Positions 30,803 to 39,087 of a DNA stretch of 64,000 bases are shown here, one piece after another (position 1 is the first letter of the stretch; each line of letters begins with the position of its first letter). The notes under the pieces were generated by a model that saw only the letters and a list, made by a program, of their open reading frames with translations, searched no databases and was not told the DNA's origin. Both the position numbers and the translations under genes were made by a program. The stretch spans positions 1 to 64,000 of the forward strand of contig NZ_WWCJ01000026.1 in assembly GCF_009857475.1 (NCBI RefSeq). The letters run 5' to 3'. This stretch comes from Pseudoduganella guangdongensis (GTDB lineage: Bacteria; Pseudomonadota; Gammaproteobacteria; Burkholderiales; Burkholderiaceae_D).

Positions 30803-32332
30803 ATGGCAGAATTAATGTCCTTGCTGTTGAACTTCCTGAAGGCCATCGGGAAGTATCGCTGGTATGCAGTGGCAATTACCTGGGTGGTGGCCCTGGTCGG
30901 CTGGGCGGTGGTGTACCGCCTGCCCAATGATTACCAGGCGTCGGCCCGGGTCTATGTGGACACCCAGAGCATCCTGAAACCGCTGATGTCGGGCATGACC
31001 ACCACGCCCAACGTGGAACAGCAGGTCATGTTCATGCGCCGCACCCTGATCAGCCGCCCGAATGTGGAGCGCGTGCTGCGCATGGTGGACCTGGATATCA
31101 AGGCCAAGGACAGCAAGGAGCACGAGCGCCAGGTCGATGAGCTGATGAGCGCGATCAAGGTGATCGGCACCGAGCGCGACGACATCTACACCATTTCCTA
31201 CAACAATGAGAACCCCAAGCTGGGCAAGGACGTGGTGCAGTCGCTGCTGACCATCTTCGTCGAAGGCTCCTTCGGCGGCAAAAAGCAGGATTCGGAAAAA
31301 GCGGTCCAGTTCATCGACGACCAGATCAAGATGTACGAGGAACGCCTGGCCGCCGGCGAGAACGCGCTGAAGGAATTCAAGATCCAGAACATGGGCCTGC
31401 TGCCGCGCCAGGGCGCCGACTACACCTCGACCCTGTCCGACCTGTCCGACAAGCTGAACCAGGCGCGCCTGGAGCTGCTGGAAGCCGAGCAGGCGCGCAA
31501 TGCCATCAAGCGCCAGATCGCCGGCGAGGACATGGCGCCGGCCGCCTCCGAGCCGCAGAACATCAGCAACCCGGAAATCGACGGCCGCATCGCGACCCTG
31601 GAAAAGCAGCTCGACAGCCTGCGCCTGCAATACACCGAAGAGCATCCGGACATCGTGGCCACCAAGCGCCTGGTGGCCTCGCTGCAGCAGCGCAAGAAAG
31701 AGGAAGCCAAGAAGCTGGCACGCAGCAACGACCCGGGCATGAACTACAGCCCGATGCTGCAGCAGATGAACGTCGCGCTGTCGGTGGAAGAAGCGCGCGT
31801 CGCTTCGCTCAAGGCGCGCGTGGGCGAGTACACCACGCGCATGGCGCGCATGCGCTCGCAAAGCACGCAGGCGCCGGAAGTCGAGGCGCAACTGGCGCAG
31901 CTGAACCGCGACTACGCGATCAACAAGGACAACTACGAGAAGCTGGTGCAGCGCCGCGAGTCGGCCAAGCTGTCGGGCGACCTGAGCTCGGCCACCGACA
32001 TGATGAGCTTCCGCGTGATCGACCCGCCGATCGTGCCGCAGACCCCGGTCGGCCCGAACCGCATGCGCTTCTATTCGCTCGTGTTCGTGGCGGCCCTGAT
32101 GGCCGGCCTGGGCGTGGCCTTCCTGATGAGCCAGATCCGTCCTACCTTCCTCAGCCAGCACAGCCTGCGCGAAGTCACCGGCGTGCCGATCCTTGGCAGC
32201 ATCGGCATGAACTGGACCGAGCAGCAGAAGTCGTCGCGCCGCCGTCGCCTGTACGGCTTCGGCCTGGCGGTCGCCTCGCTGTTTACCGCATTTGCGGGCG
32301 TCATCACCGTTACCTTGCTGCGCGCCGGTTGA
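30803..32332 (+). CDS. XrtA system polysaccharide chain-length determinant (Wzz/GumC-like)
   Basis: A 509-residue polysaccharide co-polymerase. The first transmembrane segment is near 17-38 (WYAVAITWVVALVGWAVVY) and the Wzz domain starts DYQASARVYVDTQSIL. A long coiled-coil region covers about 170-400 (QARLELLEAEQARNAIKRQ, PEVEAQLAQLNRDYAINK), with a second membrane segment near 420-440 following NRMRFYSL and an extra hydrophobic C-terminal segment (about 488-507). It sets polymer length and contacts the cytosolic kinase encoded 27 bp downstream. The Walker kinase motifs are absent, consistent with a split kinase pair. Confidence 0.9.
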   Translation: MAELMSLLLNFLKAIGKYRWYAVAITWVVALVGWAVVYRLPNDYQASARVYVDTQSILKPLMSGMTTTPNVEQQVMFMRRTLISRPNVERVLRMVDLDIKAKDSKEHERQVDELMSAIKVIGTERDDIYTISYNNENPKLGKDVVQSLLTIFVEGSFGGKKQDSEKAVQFIDDQIKMYEERLAAGENALKEFKIQNMGLLPRQGADYTSTLSDLSDKLNQARLELLEAEQARNAIKRQIAGEDMAPAASEPQNISNPEIDGRIATLEKQLDSLRLQYTEEHPDIVATKRLVASLQQRKKEEAKKLARSNDPGMNYSPMLQQMNVALSVEEARVASLKARVGEYTTRMARMRSQSTQAPEVEAQLAQLNRDYAINKDNYEKLVQRRESAKLSGDLSSATDMMSFRVIDPPIVPQTPVGPNRMRFYSLVFVAALMAGLGVAFLMSQIRPTFLSQHSLREVTGVPILGSIGMNWTEQQKSSRRRRLYGFGLAVASLFTAFAGVITVTLLRAG

Positions 32333-32359
32333 GCGGCGCCACACCCAGGGAGTTCTCTC

Positions 32360-33334
32360 GTGAGCATTATTGAAAAAGCTGCCAACCGCCTCGGGCAAGC
32401 GCGTCCCACCGACGCCGCAGAAGAGGCCACCAACCCGGTCGAGGCGTCTGCGCCCGCCGCTCCTGTAGCCGACGTGCCCGCTGCGCCCCAGGCCGCGGCC
32501 GCCCCGACGCCTGCTGCGCCGGCGCCGGCCGCGCCAGCGCCGGCGGCGCCCGCCGCGCCCGTGCTGGCCACGCTGATGGCGGCCCCGGGCGGCGACGCCA
32601 ACCGCCGCACCACCCACACCGTGGAACTGGACCTGGCCCGCATGCATGAAGTCGGCCTGGTGACCGCCGCCGGCGGCCGCACCTCGCTGGTGGAAGACTT
32701 CCGTATCATCAAGCGCCCGCTGATCAAGCGCGCCTTCGCCGCCCGCAAGCCGGGCGACAACCCGGGCAACCTGATCATGATCACCAGCTCGCTGCCGGGC
32801 GAAGGCAAGACCTTCTGCTCGATCAACCTGGCCATGAGCATTGCCATGGAGCTGGACCACACCGTGCTGCTGGTGGACGCCGACGTGGCGCGCCCTTCGG
32901 TGCTGCGCACGCTCGGCATCCCGGCCCAGCGCGGCCTGATGGACATCCTGCTGGACGACAATGTGGACATGGCCGACGTCATGTTGCGCACCAACGTCAA
33001 CACGCTGTCGATCCTGCCGGCCGGCACCAGCTCGCCGCGCGCCACCGAGCTGCTGGCCTCGCATTCCATGAAGAACCTGGTCAACGAGATCGCCAACCGC
33101 TACCCGGACCGTATCGTGATCTTCGATTCGCCGCCGCTGCTGCTGACCTCCGAGTCGCACGTGCTGGCCTCGAACATGGGCCAGATCGTGCTGGTGGTGG
33201 AGTCGGAACGCACCACCCAGCACGCCGTCAAGGAATCGCTGCGCCAGTTGGAAGGCTTGAGCAACGTGAATCTGATCTACAACAAGTCGCGCGAGTTCCC
33301 GGGCACCGAAACCTATGACTATCACTATGGTTAA
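32360..33334 (+). CDS. XrtA-associated tyrosine-protein kinase (BY-kinase catalytic subunit)
   Basis: A 324-residue cytosolic ATPase/kinase. The start is GTG at 32360 with GGGAG upstream. A low-complexity Ala/Pro linker covers about 28-70. Walker A is SSLPGEGKTFCSIN (about 142-155), Walker A' is VLLVDADVARPSVLR, and Walker B is IVIFDSPPLLL. The C-terminus carries a short tyrosine cluster ETYDYHYG (Tyr 319, 321 and 323) for autophosphorylation. It couples with the chain-length protein upstream to regulate polymerisation. The 3' end overlaps the barrel gene by 20 bp. The phosphatase at 9906 may reverse its phosphorylation. Confidence 0.9.
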   Translation: MSIIEKAANRLGQARPTDAAEEATNPVEASAPAAPVADVPAAPQAAAAPTPAAPAPAAPAPAAPAAPVLATLMAAPGGDANRRTTHTVELDLARMHEVGLVTAAGGRTSLVEDFRIIKRPLIKRAFAARKPGDNPGNLIMITSSLPGEGKTFCSINLAMSIAMELDHTVLLVDADVARPSVLRTLGIPAQRGLMDILLDDNVDMADVMLRTNVNTLSILPAGTSSPRATELLASHSMKNLVNEIANRYPDRIVIFDSPPLLLTSESHVLASNMGQIVLVVESERTTQHAVKESLRQLEGLSNVNLIYNKSREFPGTETYDYHYG

Positions 33335-34877
33335 ACGCGGCGGGCTGGTCCTGCTGCCGCTGGTGGCGGGCTTGTGCGCAGCGTTCCCGGCCCAGGCGGC
33401 ATGGGACTTCACGCCCTTGGCGGCGACCCGCCTCACCTGGTCGGACAATATCACGCTGGCGCAGGACGAGCGCGCCGAAAGCGGCTTCGTGATGGAGCTG
33501 GCGCCCGGCTTCCAGCTGGCCAACCGTTCGCAGCGCTTCGATGTCGACCTGACCTACACGCTGCGCCAGTACAAATACTTCGGCCACAAGCCGACCAATT
33601 CGCAGAGCCGCAGCCAGGACCTGAACGGCAACCTGAAGTCGCGCCTGATCGAGGACATGCTGTTCCTCGACGCCCAGGCCCAGGTGCACCAGCAGGCGGT
33701 ATCGGCCTTCGGCCCGGTGGGCGGCAACGGCTATGTACGCGACAACCAGAACGAAGTGCGTTCGATGAGCATCAGCCCCTACCTGCGGCACCGCTTCGGC
33801 GCGTTTGCCAGCGGCGAGCTGCGCTATATGTACGACACGGTCAGCAGCGACAATATCGGTTACCGCCGCAGCGACGGCAATACCGTGCGCGCCAACCTGG
33901 TGAGCGGCCCGAGCTTCCGCCGCGTCGGCTGGAATGCCAGCGTGGTGCGCGCCGTGTATACGCAGGAAATCCCCGGCCCGAAAGGCGTCGAGGAGCAGAG
34001 CAGCAGCAGCAAGAACGCCAACCTGGGCCTGAGCTATGCGGCCACCTCCCAGCTCAGCGTGGGCGCGTTTGCCGGTTATGACGATTTCGATTTCAGCGGC
34101 CTGGGCGGCAAGCAGGGCGGGGCGGCGTACGGCGCCAATATCGAGTGGGTGCCGTCGGCGCGCACCTCGATCAGCGCCTCGGCCGGGCACCGCTTCTATG
34201 GCCCGAGCTACGGCCTGGCGCTCACGCACCGCAGCCGCAGCACGTCGTGGAATGTCACCTACAACGATACGGTGAGCAGCTCGCGCAACCAGTTCGTGCT
34301 GCCGCAGGCGCTCGACACGGCCGCCATGCTGGACAACCTGTTCCGCTCGCAGATCAGCGACCCGGTGATGCGGGCGGCGGCGGTGCAGGCGTATATCCGC
34401 GCCACCGGCCTGCCGCCGTCGCTGTCGACCAACATCAACTTCCTCAGCAACCGCTATTCGTTGCAGAAGCAGCTGAACGCGTCTTTCGGCTGGCAGGCGG
34501 CGCGCAGCACCGCCGTGCTGACCCTGAGCAAGGCGCGCCGCGAAATGCTGTCGAGCCAGGAGTTCGACAATGTCCTGCTGGGCAATACGTTGACCACCCT
34601 GAACGACAACACCGACCAGATCGGCGTGACGGCCACCTACAGCTACAAGCTGGGCCCGCGCAGCGTGGCCAGCGTGAGCGGCAGCGCCGTCAATGTCGAG
34701 TCGATCAGCACCGCCCAGCGCAGCAACTACCGCAACCTGCGCCTGTCCCTGACGCGCAGCTTCGGCGCCCGCGTCAACGGCACGCTGGAAGCGCGCCATG
34801 TGCGCGGTACGCGCGGCCTGGGAAGCGACCAATACACCGAAAATGCCGTGACCGCGACGCTGTCGGCGAAATTCTGA
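33315..34877 (+). CDS. PEP-CTERM/XrtA-associated outer-membrane beta-barrel protein
   Basis: A 520-residue exported protein. The signal peptide (VLLPLVAGLCAAFPAQA) ends near residue 28 and is followed by alternating beta-strand sequence to the C-terminus (WDFTPLAATRLTWSDNITLA, FDVDLTYTLRQYKYFG, GTLEARHVRG), ending in a typical outer-membrane ...ATLSAKF with terminal Phe. It is the TIGR03016-type barrel of XrtA loci and may be the polysaccharide pore. The start overlaps the kinase gene; ATG at 33315 or 33327 would both give a signal peptide. It lies 8 bp before the ATPase gene. Confidence 0.87.
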   Translation: MTITMVKRGGLVLLPLVAGLCAAFPAQAAWDFTPLAATRLTWSDNITLAQDERAESGFVMELAPGFQLANRSQRFDVDLTYTLRQYKYFGHKPTNSQSRSQDLNGNLKSRLIEDMLFLDAQAQVHQQAVSAFGPVGGNGYVRDNQNEVRSMSISPYLRHRFGAFASGELRYMYDTVSSDNIGYRRSDGNTVRANLVSGPSFRRVGWNASVVRAVYTQEIPGPKGVEEQSSSSKNANLGLSYAATSQLSVGAFAGYDDFDFSGLGGKQGGAAYGANIEWVPSARTSISASAGHRFYGPSYGLALTHRSRSTSWNVTYNDTVSSSRNQFVLPQALDTAAMLDNLFRSQISDPVMRAAAVQAYIRATGLPPSLSTNINFLSNRYSLQKQLNASFGWQAARSTAVLTLSKARREMLSSQEFDNVLLGNTLTTLNDNTDQIGVTATYSYKLGPRSVASVSGSAVNVESISTAQRSNYRNLRLSLTRSFGARVNGTLEARHVRGTRGLGSDQYTENAVTATLSAKF

Positions 34878-34885
34878 GGTAAGTC

Positions 34886-35917
34886 ATGTATGAGAGCTAT
34901 TATGGGCTGAGCGATAAGCCCTTCCGCCTGCGGCCCGACCCGCATTTCTTCTTCGGCAGCAAAGGCCACAAGCGGGCCATGGCCTACCTCGAGTACGGCC
35001 TGTCGCAGGGCGAGGGTTTCATCGTCATCACCGGCGAGGTGGGGGCCGGCAAGACCACCCTGGTGCGCAACCTGTTCAACCACATGGAATCGGAGCGCAT
35101 CGTCACCTGCCACCTGGTGAACACCCACCTGAATTCGGACGATGTGCTGCGCGGCGTGGTGGGCGGTTTCGGCTTGCCGTGCGAAGACACGGCCAGCAAG
35201 ACCACCCTGCTGGCGCGGCTGGAGGTTTTCCTGCGCCAGTGCGAGCAAGAAGGCAAGCGCGCGTTGCTGGTGGTTGACGAAGCGCAGAACCTGACGCCGA
35301 AAGTGGTGGAAGAATTGCGCATGCTGTCCAACTTCCAGACCGACGAGAAATCGCTGCTGCAGACCTTCCTGCTGGGCCAGCCGGAGTTCCGCCACACCCT
35401 GCACAGCCCCGGCATGTCGCAGCTGCGCCAGCGCGTGATCGCCACCTACCACCTGGGGCCGATGGACAGCGCCGAGAGCCAGGCCTATATCGAGCACCGC
35501 CTGCGCACGGTGGGCTGGAGCGGCAAGCCGCACCTGACGCCGGCCGCCTACGCTGCCGTGTTCGAGTACACCGGCGGCATCCCGCGCAAGACCAACCATT
35601 TGATGGACCGCCTGCTGCTGATGGGCTTCCTGGAAGAGATGACGGAATTCACCGACACCGATGTAGACACGGTGATCCGCGACATCCAGCAGGAATTCCA
35701 GGCGCCGCCGGTGGAAGCGGCCGTGGACGCGCCGGCCGCCAACGGCGCGGCGCAGCCGGGCTTCGAGCCGGAGCTGATGTTCGGCAGCCAGTACCCGGCG
35801 GTGCTGGACGAGCGCATGATGCGCGTCGAGAAATCCCTGACGTCGGTGTTGTCGATCCTGAAGAAGATCGTGCGTTCGCCGTCGTCCTACAACATCCACC
35901 AGGACAGCAACGAATGA
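34886..35917 (+). CDS. XrtA-associated ExeA-like AAA ATPase
   Basis: A 343-residue ATPase. The N-terminus YGLSDKPFRLRPDPHFFF is characteristic of ExeA/GspA-like proteins. Walker A is TGEVGAGKTTLVRNL (around 48-62), Walker B is LLVVDEAQNLTPKVVEEL and a sensor-like stretch is LLGQPEFRHTL. The C-terminal ~60 residues are acidic and Ala/Pro-rich. No transmembrane segment is evident, in contrast with ExeA of type II secretion. It probably energises assembly of the export apparatus. It overlaps wecB by ATGA. Confidence 0.9.
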   Translation: MYESYYGLSDKPFRLRPDPHFFFGSKGHKRAMAYLEYGLSQGEGFIVITGEVGAGKTTLVRNLFNHMESERIVTCHLVNTHLNSDDVLRGVVGGFGLPCEDTASKTTLLARLEVFLRQCEQEGKRALLVVDEAQNLTPKVVEELRMLSNFQTDEKSLLQTFLLGQPEFRHTLHSPGMSQLRQRVIATYHLGPMDSAESQAYIEHRLRTVGWSGKPHLTPAAYAAVFEYTGGIPRKTNHLMDRLLLMGFLEEMTEFTDTDVDTVIRDIQQEFQAPPVEAAVDAPAANGAAQPGFEPELMFGSQYPAVLDERMMRVEKSLTSVLSILKKIVRSPSSYNIHQDSNE

Positions 35918-37044
35918 GCACCTTCCGAATCCTGTGCGTCGTGGGCGCGCGCCCGAACTTCATGAAGATGGCGCCCATCATGGCCGCCTTCGCCCAGCTC
36001 AAGCCGCAAGTCGAGGCGTTGCTGGTGCACACCGGCCAGCACTACGACGTGGCCATGAACCACCAGTACTTCGAGGCGCTCGGCATCCCGAGCCCGGACA
36101 TCAATCTGGAAGTCGGTTCCGGCAGCCACGCCCAGCAAACCGCCGAAGTGATGAAACGCTTCGAACCGGCCATGGATGAAGTGCAGCCGTCCGCCGTGCT
36201 GGTGGTGGGCGACGTCAATTCCACCATCGCCTGCGCGCTGGTGGCGGCCAAGAAGGGCGTGCCGGTGATCCACGTGGAAGCCGGCCTGCGCTCCTTCGAC
36301 CGCGCCATGCCGGAGGAAATCAACCGCGTCCTGACCGACCAGCTGTCGGACCTGCTGTTTACCACCGAGGAGAGCGGCGCGGCCAACCTGGCCAAGGAAG
36401 GCATCGGCGCCGAGCGCGTGCACTTCGTCGGCAACGTCATGATCGACACCCTGCGCGCCAACCTGGCGCGCGCCATCCCGGCAGCCAAGATCGCGGCCGA
36501 TGCCGGCCGTGCCGACTTCAAGGCCGGCAAGGGCGAGTACGCCGTGCTGACCCTGCACCGCCCGTCCAATGTGGACGACAAGGCCGTGCTGCAAGGCTTG
36601 CTGGAAACCGCGGCGAAAATCAGCGCGCAGACGCCGGTCATCTTCCCGGTCCACCCGCGCACCCGCGCCACCATCGAGAAGTTCGGCCTGAGCCACCTGC
36701 TGGACCGCCCGGAAGTGCTGCTGCTGCCGCCCATGGGCTACCACGAGATGCTGGGCCTGATGCAGGACGCGCGCGTGGTGCTGACCGATTCCGGCGGCAT
36801 CCAGGAAGAGACCACCGCGCTGGGCACGCCCTGCATCACCCTGCGCAACAACACCGAGCGCCCGATCACGGTGGATGAGGGCACCAACACCATCGCCGGC
36901 AACGATCCGGCGGCCATCCTGGCGGCCTACGACGCGCTGCTGGCCGGCACCGGCAAGTCCGGCCGCATCCCGCATTACTGGGACGGCCGCGCCGCCGAGC
37001 GCATTGCCGCCATCGTGCTGGACTGGCTGAAAGCCCGGGGCTGA
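35914..37044 (+). CDS. wecB: UDP-N-acetylglucosamine 2-epimerase (non-hydrolysing)
   Basis: A 376-residue GT-B-fold enzyme converting UDP-GlcNAc to UDP-ManNAc. Motifs are VVGARPNFMKMAPIM (9-23), VHTGQHYDVAMN, VHVEAGLRSFDRAMPEEINR, LTLHRPSNVD, LVLTDSGGIQEE-like DSGGIQEE (about 292-299) and TERPITVDEGTN. Length and all catalytic histidine/glutamate motifs are as in WecB. It supplies ManNAc or a derivative to the exopolysaccharide or the protein glycan. The start shares ATGA with the ATPase stop, and it lies 4 bp before the deacetylase. Confidence 0.93.
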   Translation: MSTFRILCVVGARPNFMKMAPIMAAFAQLKPQVEALLVHTGQHYDVAMNHQYFEALGIPSPDINLEVGSGSHAQQTAEVMKRFEPAMDEVQPSAVLVVGDVNSTIACALVAAKKGVPVIHVEAGLRSFDRAMPEEINRVLTDQLSDLLFTTEESGAANLAKEGIGAERVHFVGNVMIDTLRANLARAIPAAKIAADAGRADFKAGKGEYAVLTLHRPSNVDDKAVLQGLLETAAKISAQTPVIFPVHPRTRATIEKFGLSHLLDRPEVLLLPPMGYHEMLGLMQDARVVLTDSGGIQEETTALGTPCITLRNNTERPITVDEGTNTIAGNDPAAILAAYDALLAGTGKSGRIPHYWDGRAAERIAAIVLDWLKARG

Positions 37045-37048
37045 GACC

Positions 37049-37894
37049 ATGGAGAAGCCGGTGCGCAATGCGATGACCATCGATGTGGAAGACTACTTCC
37101 AGGTGTCGGCCTTTGCGCCGCACATCAGCCGCGACAGCTGGCCTGAACGCGAGTGCCGGGTCGAGGCGAATATCGACCGCATCCTCGGCATCCTGGACGC
37201 GGGCAAGGCGCACGGCACCTTCTTCACCCTGGGCTGGATCGCCGAGCGCTATCCAGCCATGGTGCGCCGCATCGTGGCCGCGGGCCACGAGCTGGCCAGC
37301 CACGGCTACGGCCACCTGCGCGCGTCGGACCAGACGCGCGAGCAGTTCATGGACGATATTTCGAGCAGCAAGAAGATCCTGGAGGACCTGGGCGGCCAGG
37401 CGGTGCTGGGCTACCGCGCGCCGAGCTTCTCGATCGGTCCCGGCAACCTGTGGGCGCTGGATGCGCTGCAGGAGGCGGGCTACCGCTATTCGTCGTCGAT
37501 CTATCCGATTGCGCACGACCATTACGGCATGCCGGATGCGCCGCGCTTTGCCTTCCATCCGAACGGGGCGCAGGGGCTGCTGGAGGTGCCGATTACGACG
37601 GTGCGCATCGGCCAGCGCAACCTGCCGGCGGGCGGCGGCGGGTATTTCCGCTTGCTGCCGTACGCGGTGTCGCGCGGCTTGATGCGGCGCGTGAACAAGC
37701 AGGACGGGCAGCCAGCCATCTTCTATTGCCATCCGTGGGAACTGGACCCGGGCCAGCCGCGCATGCAGGGCGTGGGGCTGAAGACGCGCTTCCGCCATTA
37801 TGTGAACCTGGGCCGGATGGAGGCGCGGGTGCGCGCGCTGACGCGCGATTTCGCCTGGGACCGCATGGACCGCATTTTCCTGGGGCAGCCATGA
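37049..37894 (+). CDS. XrtA-associated polysaccharide deacetylase (DUF3473 type)
   Basis: A 281-residue NodB-fold protein. The signature AMTIDVEDYFQVSAFA (Asp12, Glu14, Asp15) opens the protein. The metal/catalytic motif SHGYGHLRASDQTREQF follows (about 85-101), then GYRAPSFSIG and the DUF3473 C-terminal part IFYCHPWELDPGQPR and VNLGRMEARVRAL. It removes N-acetyl groups from the repeating unit or polymer. No signal peptide is present, suggesting action on lipid-linked intermediates in the cytosol. It is coupled by ATGA to the FemAB gene downstream. It is one of three deacetylase-like genes in the window. Confidence 0.92.
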   Translation: MEKPVRNAMTIDVEDYFQVSAFAPHISRDSWPERECRVEANIDRILGILDAGKAHGTFFTLGWIAERYPAMVRRIVAAGHELASHGYGHLRASDQTREQFMDDISSSKKILEDLGGQAVLGYRAPSFSIGPGNLWALDALQEAGYRYSSSIYPIAHDHYGMPDAPRFAFHPNGAQGLLEVPITTVRIGQRNLPAGGGGYFRLLPYAVSRGLMRRVNKQDGQPAIFYCHPWELDPGQPRMQGVGLKTRFRHYVNLGRMEARVRALTRDFAWDRMDRIFLGQP

Positions 37895-39084
37895 GCTCGA
37901 TTATTGAGGCGGCGGCGGAGCGCCGCGCAGCGCGCGCCAAGGCGGAGGCTGAGACGGCGACGGCGCTGGCAGTGGCGGCCGCCAACCCGGCACGGCAGGG
38001 TCAGACCCAAGGGTCAGACCCAGACACGCGGCCGGCGCAGGCCTCGGGTGTGGTGCAGCTGCTCGGCACCAACGCGGAGGAACGCGCCCGCTGGGACGCC
38101 TTCGTCCAGCAATGCCCGGACGCGACCTTCTTCCACCTGAGCGGCTGGCAGACCGTCATTGAAAAATGCTACGGCCACCCGACCTGGTTCTTCTACGTGG
38201 AAGAAAACGGCGTCATCACCGGCGTGCTGCCGCTGGCGCGCATGAAAAGCCGCATGTTCGGCCATTACCTGGCCTCGACGCCGTTCTGCGTCTACGGCGG
38301 CGTGGCCGCCACCACGGACAGCGCGCGCGCCCTGCTGGATAAAGCCGCCGAAGAACTGGCCGCCTCGCTCGGTGTCGGCCACCTGGAATACCGCAACTAC
38401 GCGCCGGCCCACCCGGACGACCCGAAGTGGCAGACCAAGGACCTGTACTACACCTTCCGCAAGGCCATCAGCGCCGACGACGAAGAGAATATGAACGCCA
38501 TCCCGCGCAAGCAGCGCGCGATGGTGCGCAAGGGCATCAAGCTGAACCTGCAGGGCGAAGTGGATGACAACGTCGACCGCTTCTTCACCTGCTACGCCAC
38601 CAGCGTGCACCGCCTGGGCACCCCGGTCTTCGCCAAGAAGTACTTCGCCCTGCTGAAGGAAGTGTTCAAGGACGATTGCGAAGTACGCGTGATCGTGCAG
38701 GACGGCCAGCTGGTGGCCGGCGTGCTGAGTTTCTTCTTCCGCGACGAAGTGCTGCCTTACTACGGCGGCGGCATGGACCTGGCGCGCGAAGTGGCCGGCA
38801 ATGACTTCATGTACTGGAACCTGATGCAGGCGTCGGCCGCCAAGGGTTACCGCGTATTCGATTTCGGCCGCAGCAAGAAGGGCACCGGCGCCTTCGACTT
38901 CAAGAAGAACTGGGGCTTCACCGCCCAGCCGCTGCCCTACGAATACCAGCTGTTCGCCGGCGACGCGCTGCCGGACGTGAACCCGCTGAACCCGAAGTTC
39001 CAGCTTTTCATCAAGGTCTGGAAGAAGCTGCCGCTGCCGCTGGCCAATCTGCTCGGCCCCCACATCGTCAAGCATTTGGGGTAA
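37891..39084 (+). CDS. XrtA-associated FemAB-family protein
   Basis: A 397-residue FemAB/GNAT-type protein. The first ~55 residues are a low-complexity Ala/Glu-rich linker that includes a duplicated GGGTCAGACCCA DNA repeat. The core starts VVQLLGTNAEERARWDAFV, with TFFHLSGWQTVIEKCYGHPT, IPRKQRAMVRKGIKLNL and the second GNAT-like part VAGVLSFFFRDEVLPYYGG and FDFGRSKKGTGAFDFKKNWG. FemAB proteins transfer aminoacyl groups; in XrtA loci they may aminoacylate sugar or lipid-linked units. ATG at 37891 overlaps the deacetylase stop (ATGA); a longer frame runs back inside that gene but is a shadow. Confidence 0.9.
   Translation: MSSIIEAAAERRAARAKAEAETATALAVAAANPARQGQTQGSDPDTRPAQASGVVQLLGTNAEERARWDAFVQQCPDATFFHLSGWQTVIEKCYGHPTWFFYVEENGVITGVLPLARMKSRMFGHYLASTPFCVYGGVAATTDSARALLDKAAEELAASLGVGHLEYRNYAPAHPDDPKWQTKDLYYTFRKAISADDEENMNAIPRKQRAMVRKGIKLNLQGEVDDNVDRFFTCYATSVHRLGTPVFAKKYFALLKEVFKDDCEVRVIVQDGQLVAGVLSFFFRDEVLPYYGGGMDLAREVAGNDFMYWNLMQASAAKGYRVFDFGRSKKGTGAFDFKKNWGFTAQPLPYEYQLFAGDALPDVNPLNPKFQLFIKVWKKLPLPLANLLGPHIVKHLG
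37998..38022. repeat. Tandem near-palindromic GGGTCAGACCCA repeat inside a coding sequence
   Basis: Two copies of GGGTCAGACCCA (37998-38009 and 38011-38022) separated by one base. Each is palindromic apart from the central base (GGGTC-A-GACCC). They encode the Q-T-Q-G-S-D-P-D part of the disordered linker. I recall GGGTCAGACCC-type repeats as common in Oxalobacteraceae intergenic DNA. Confidence 0.85.
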
Positions 39085-39087
39085 GCC

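Noticed and set aside
30812..33523. A 903-codon minus-strand frame across the chain-length and kinase genes
   Set aside because: It crosses two recognised genes and shows no domain; the plus-strand genes have all expected motifs.
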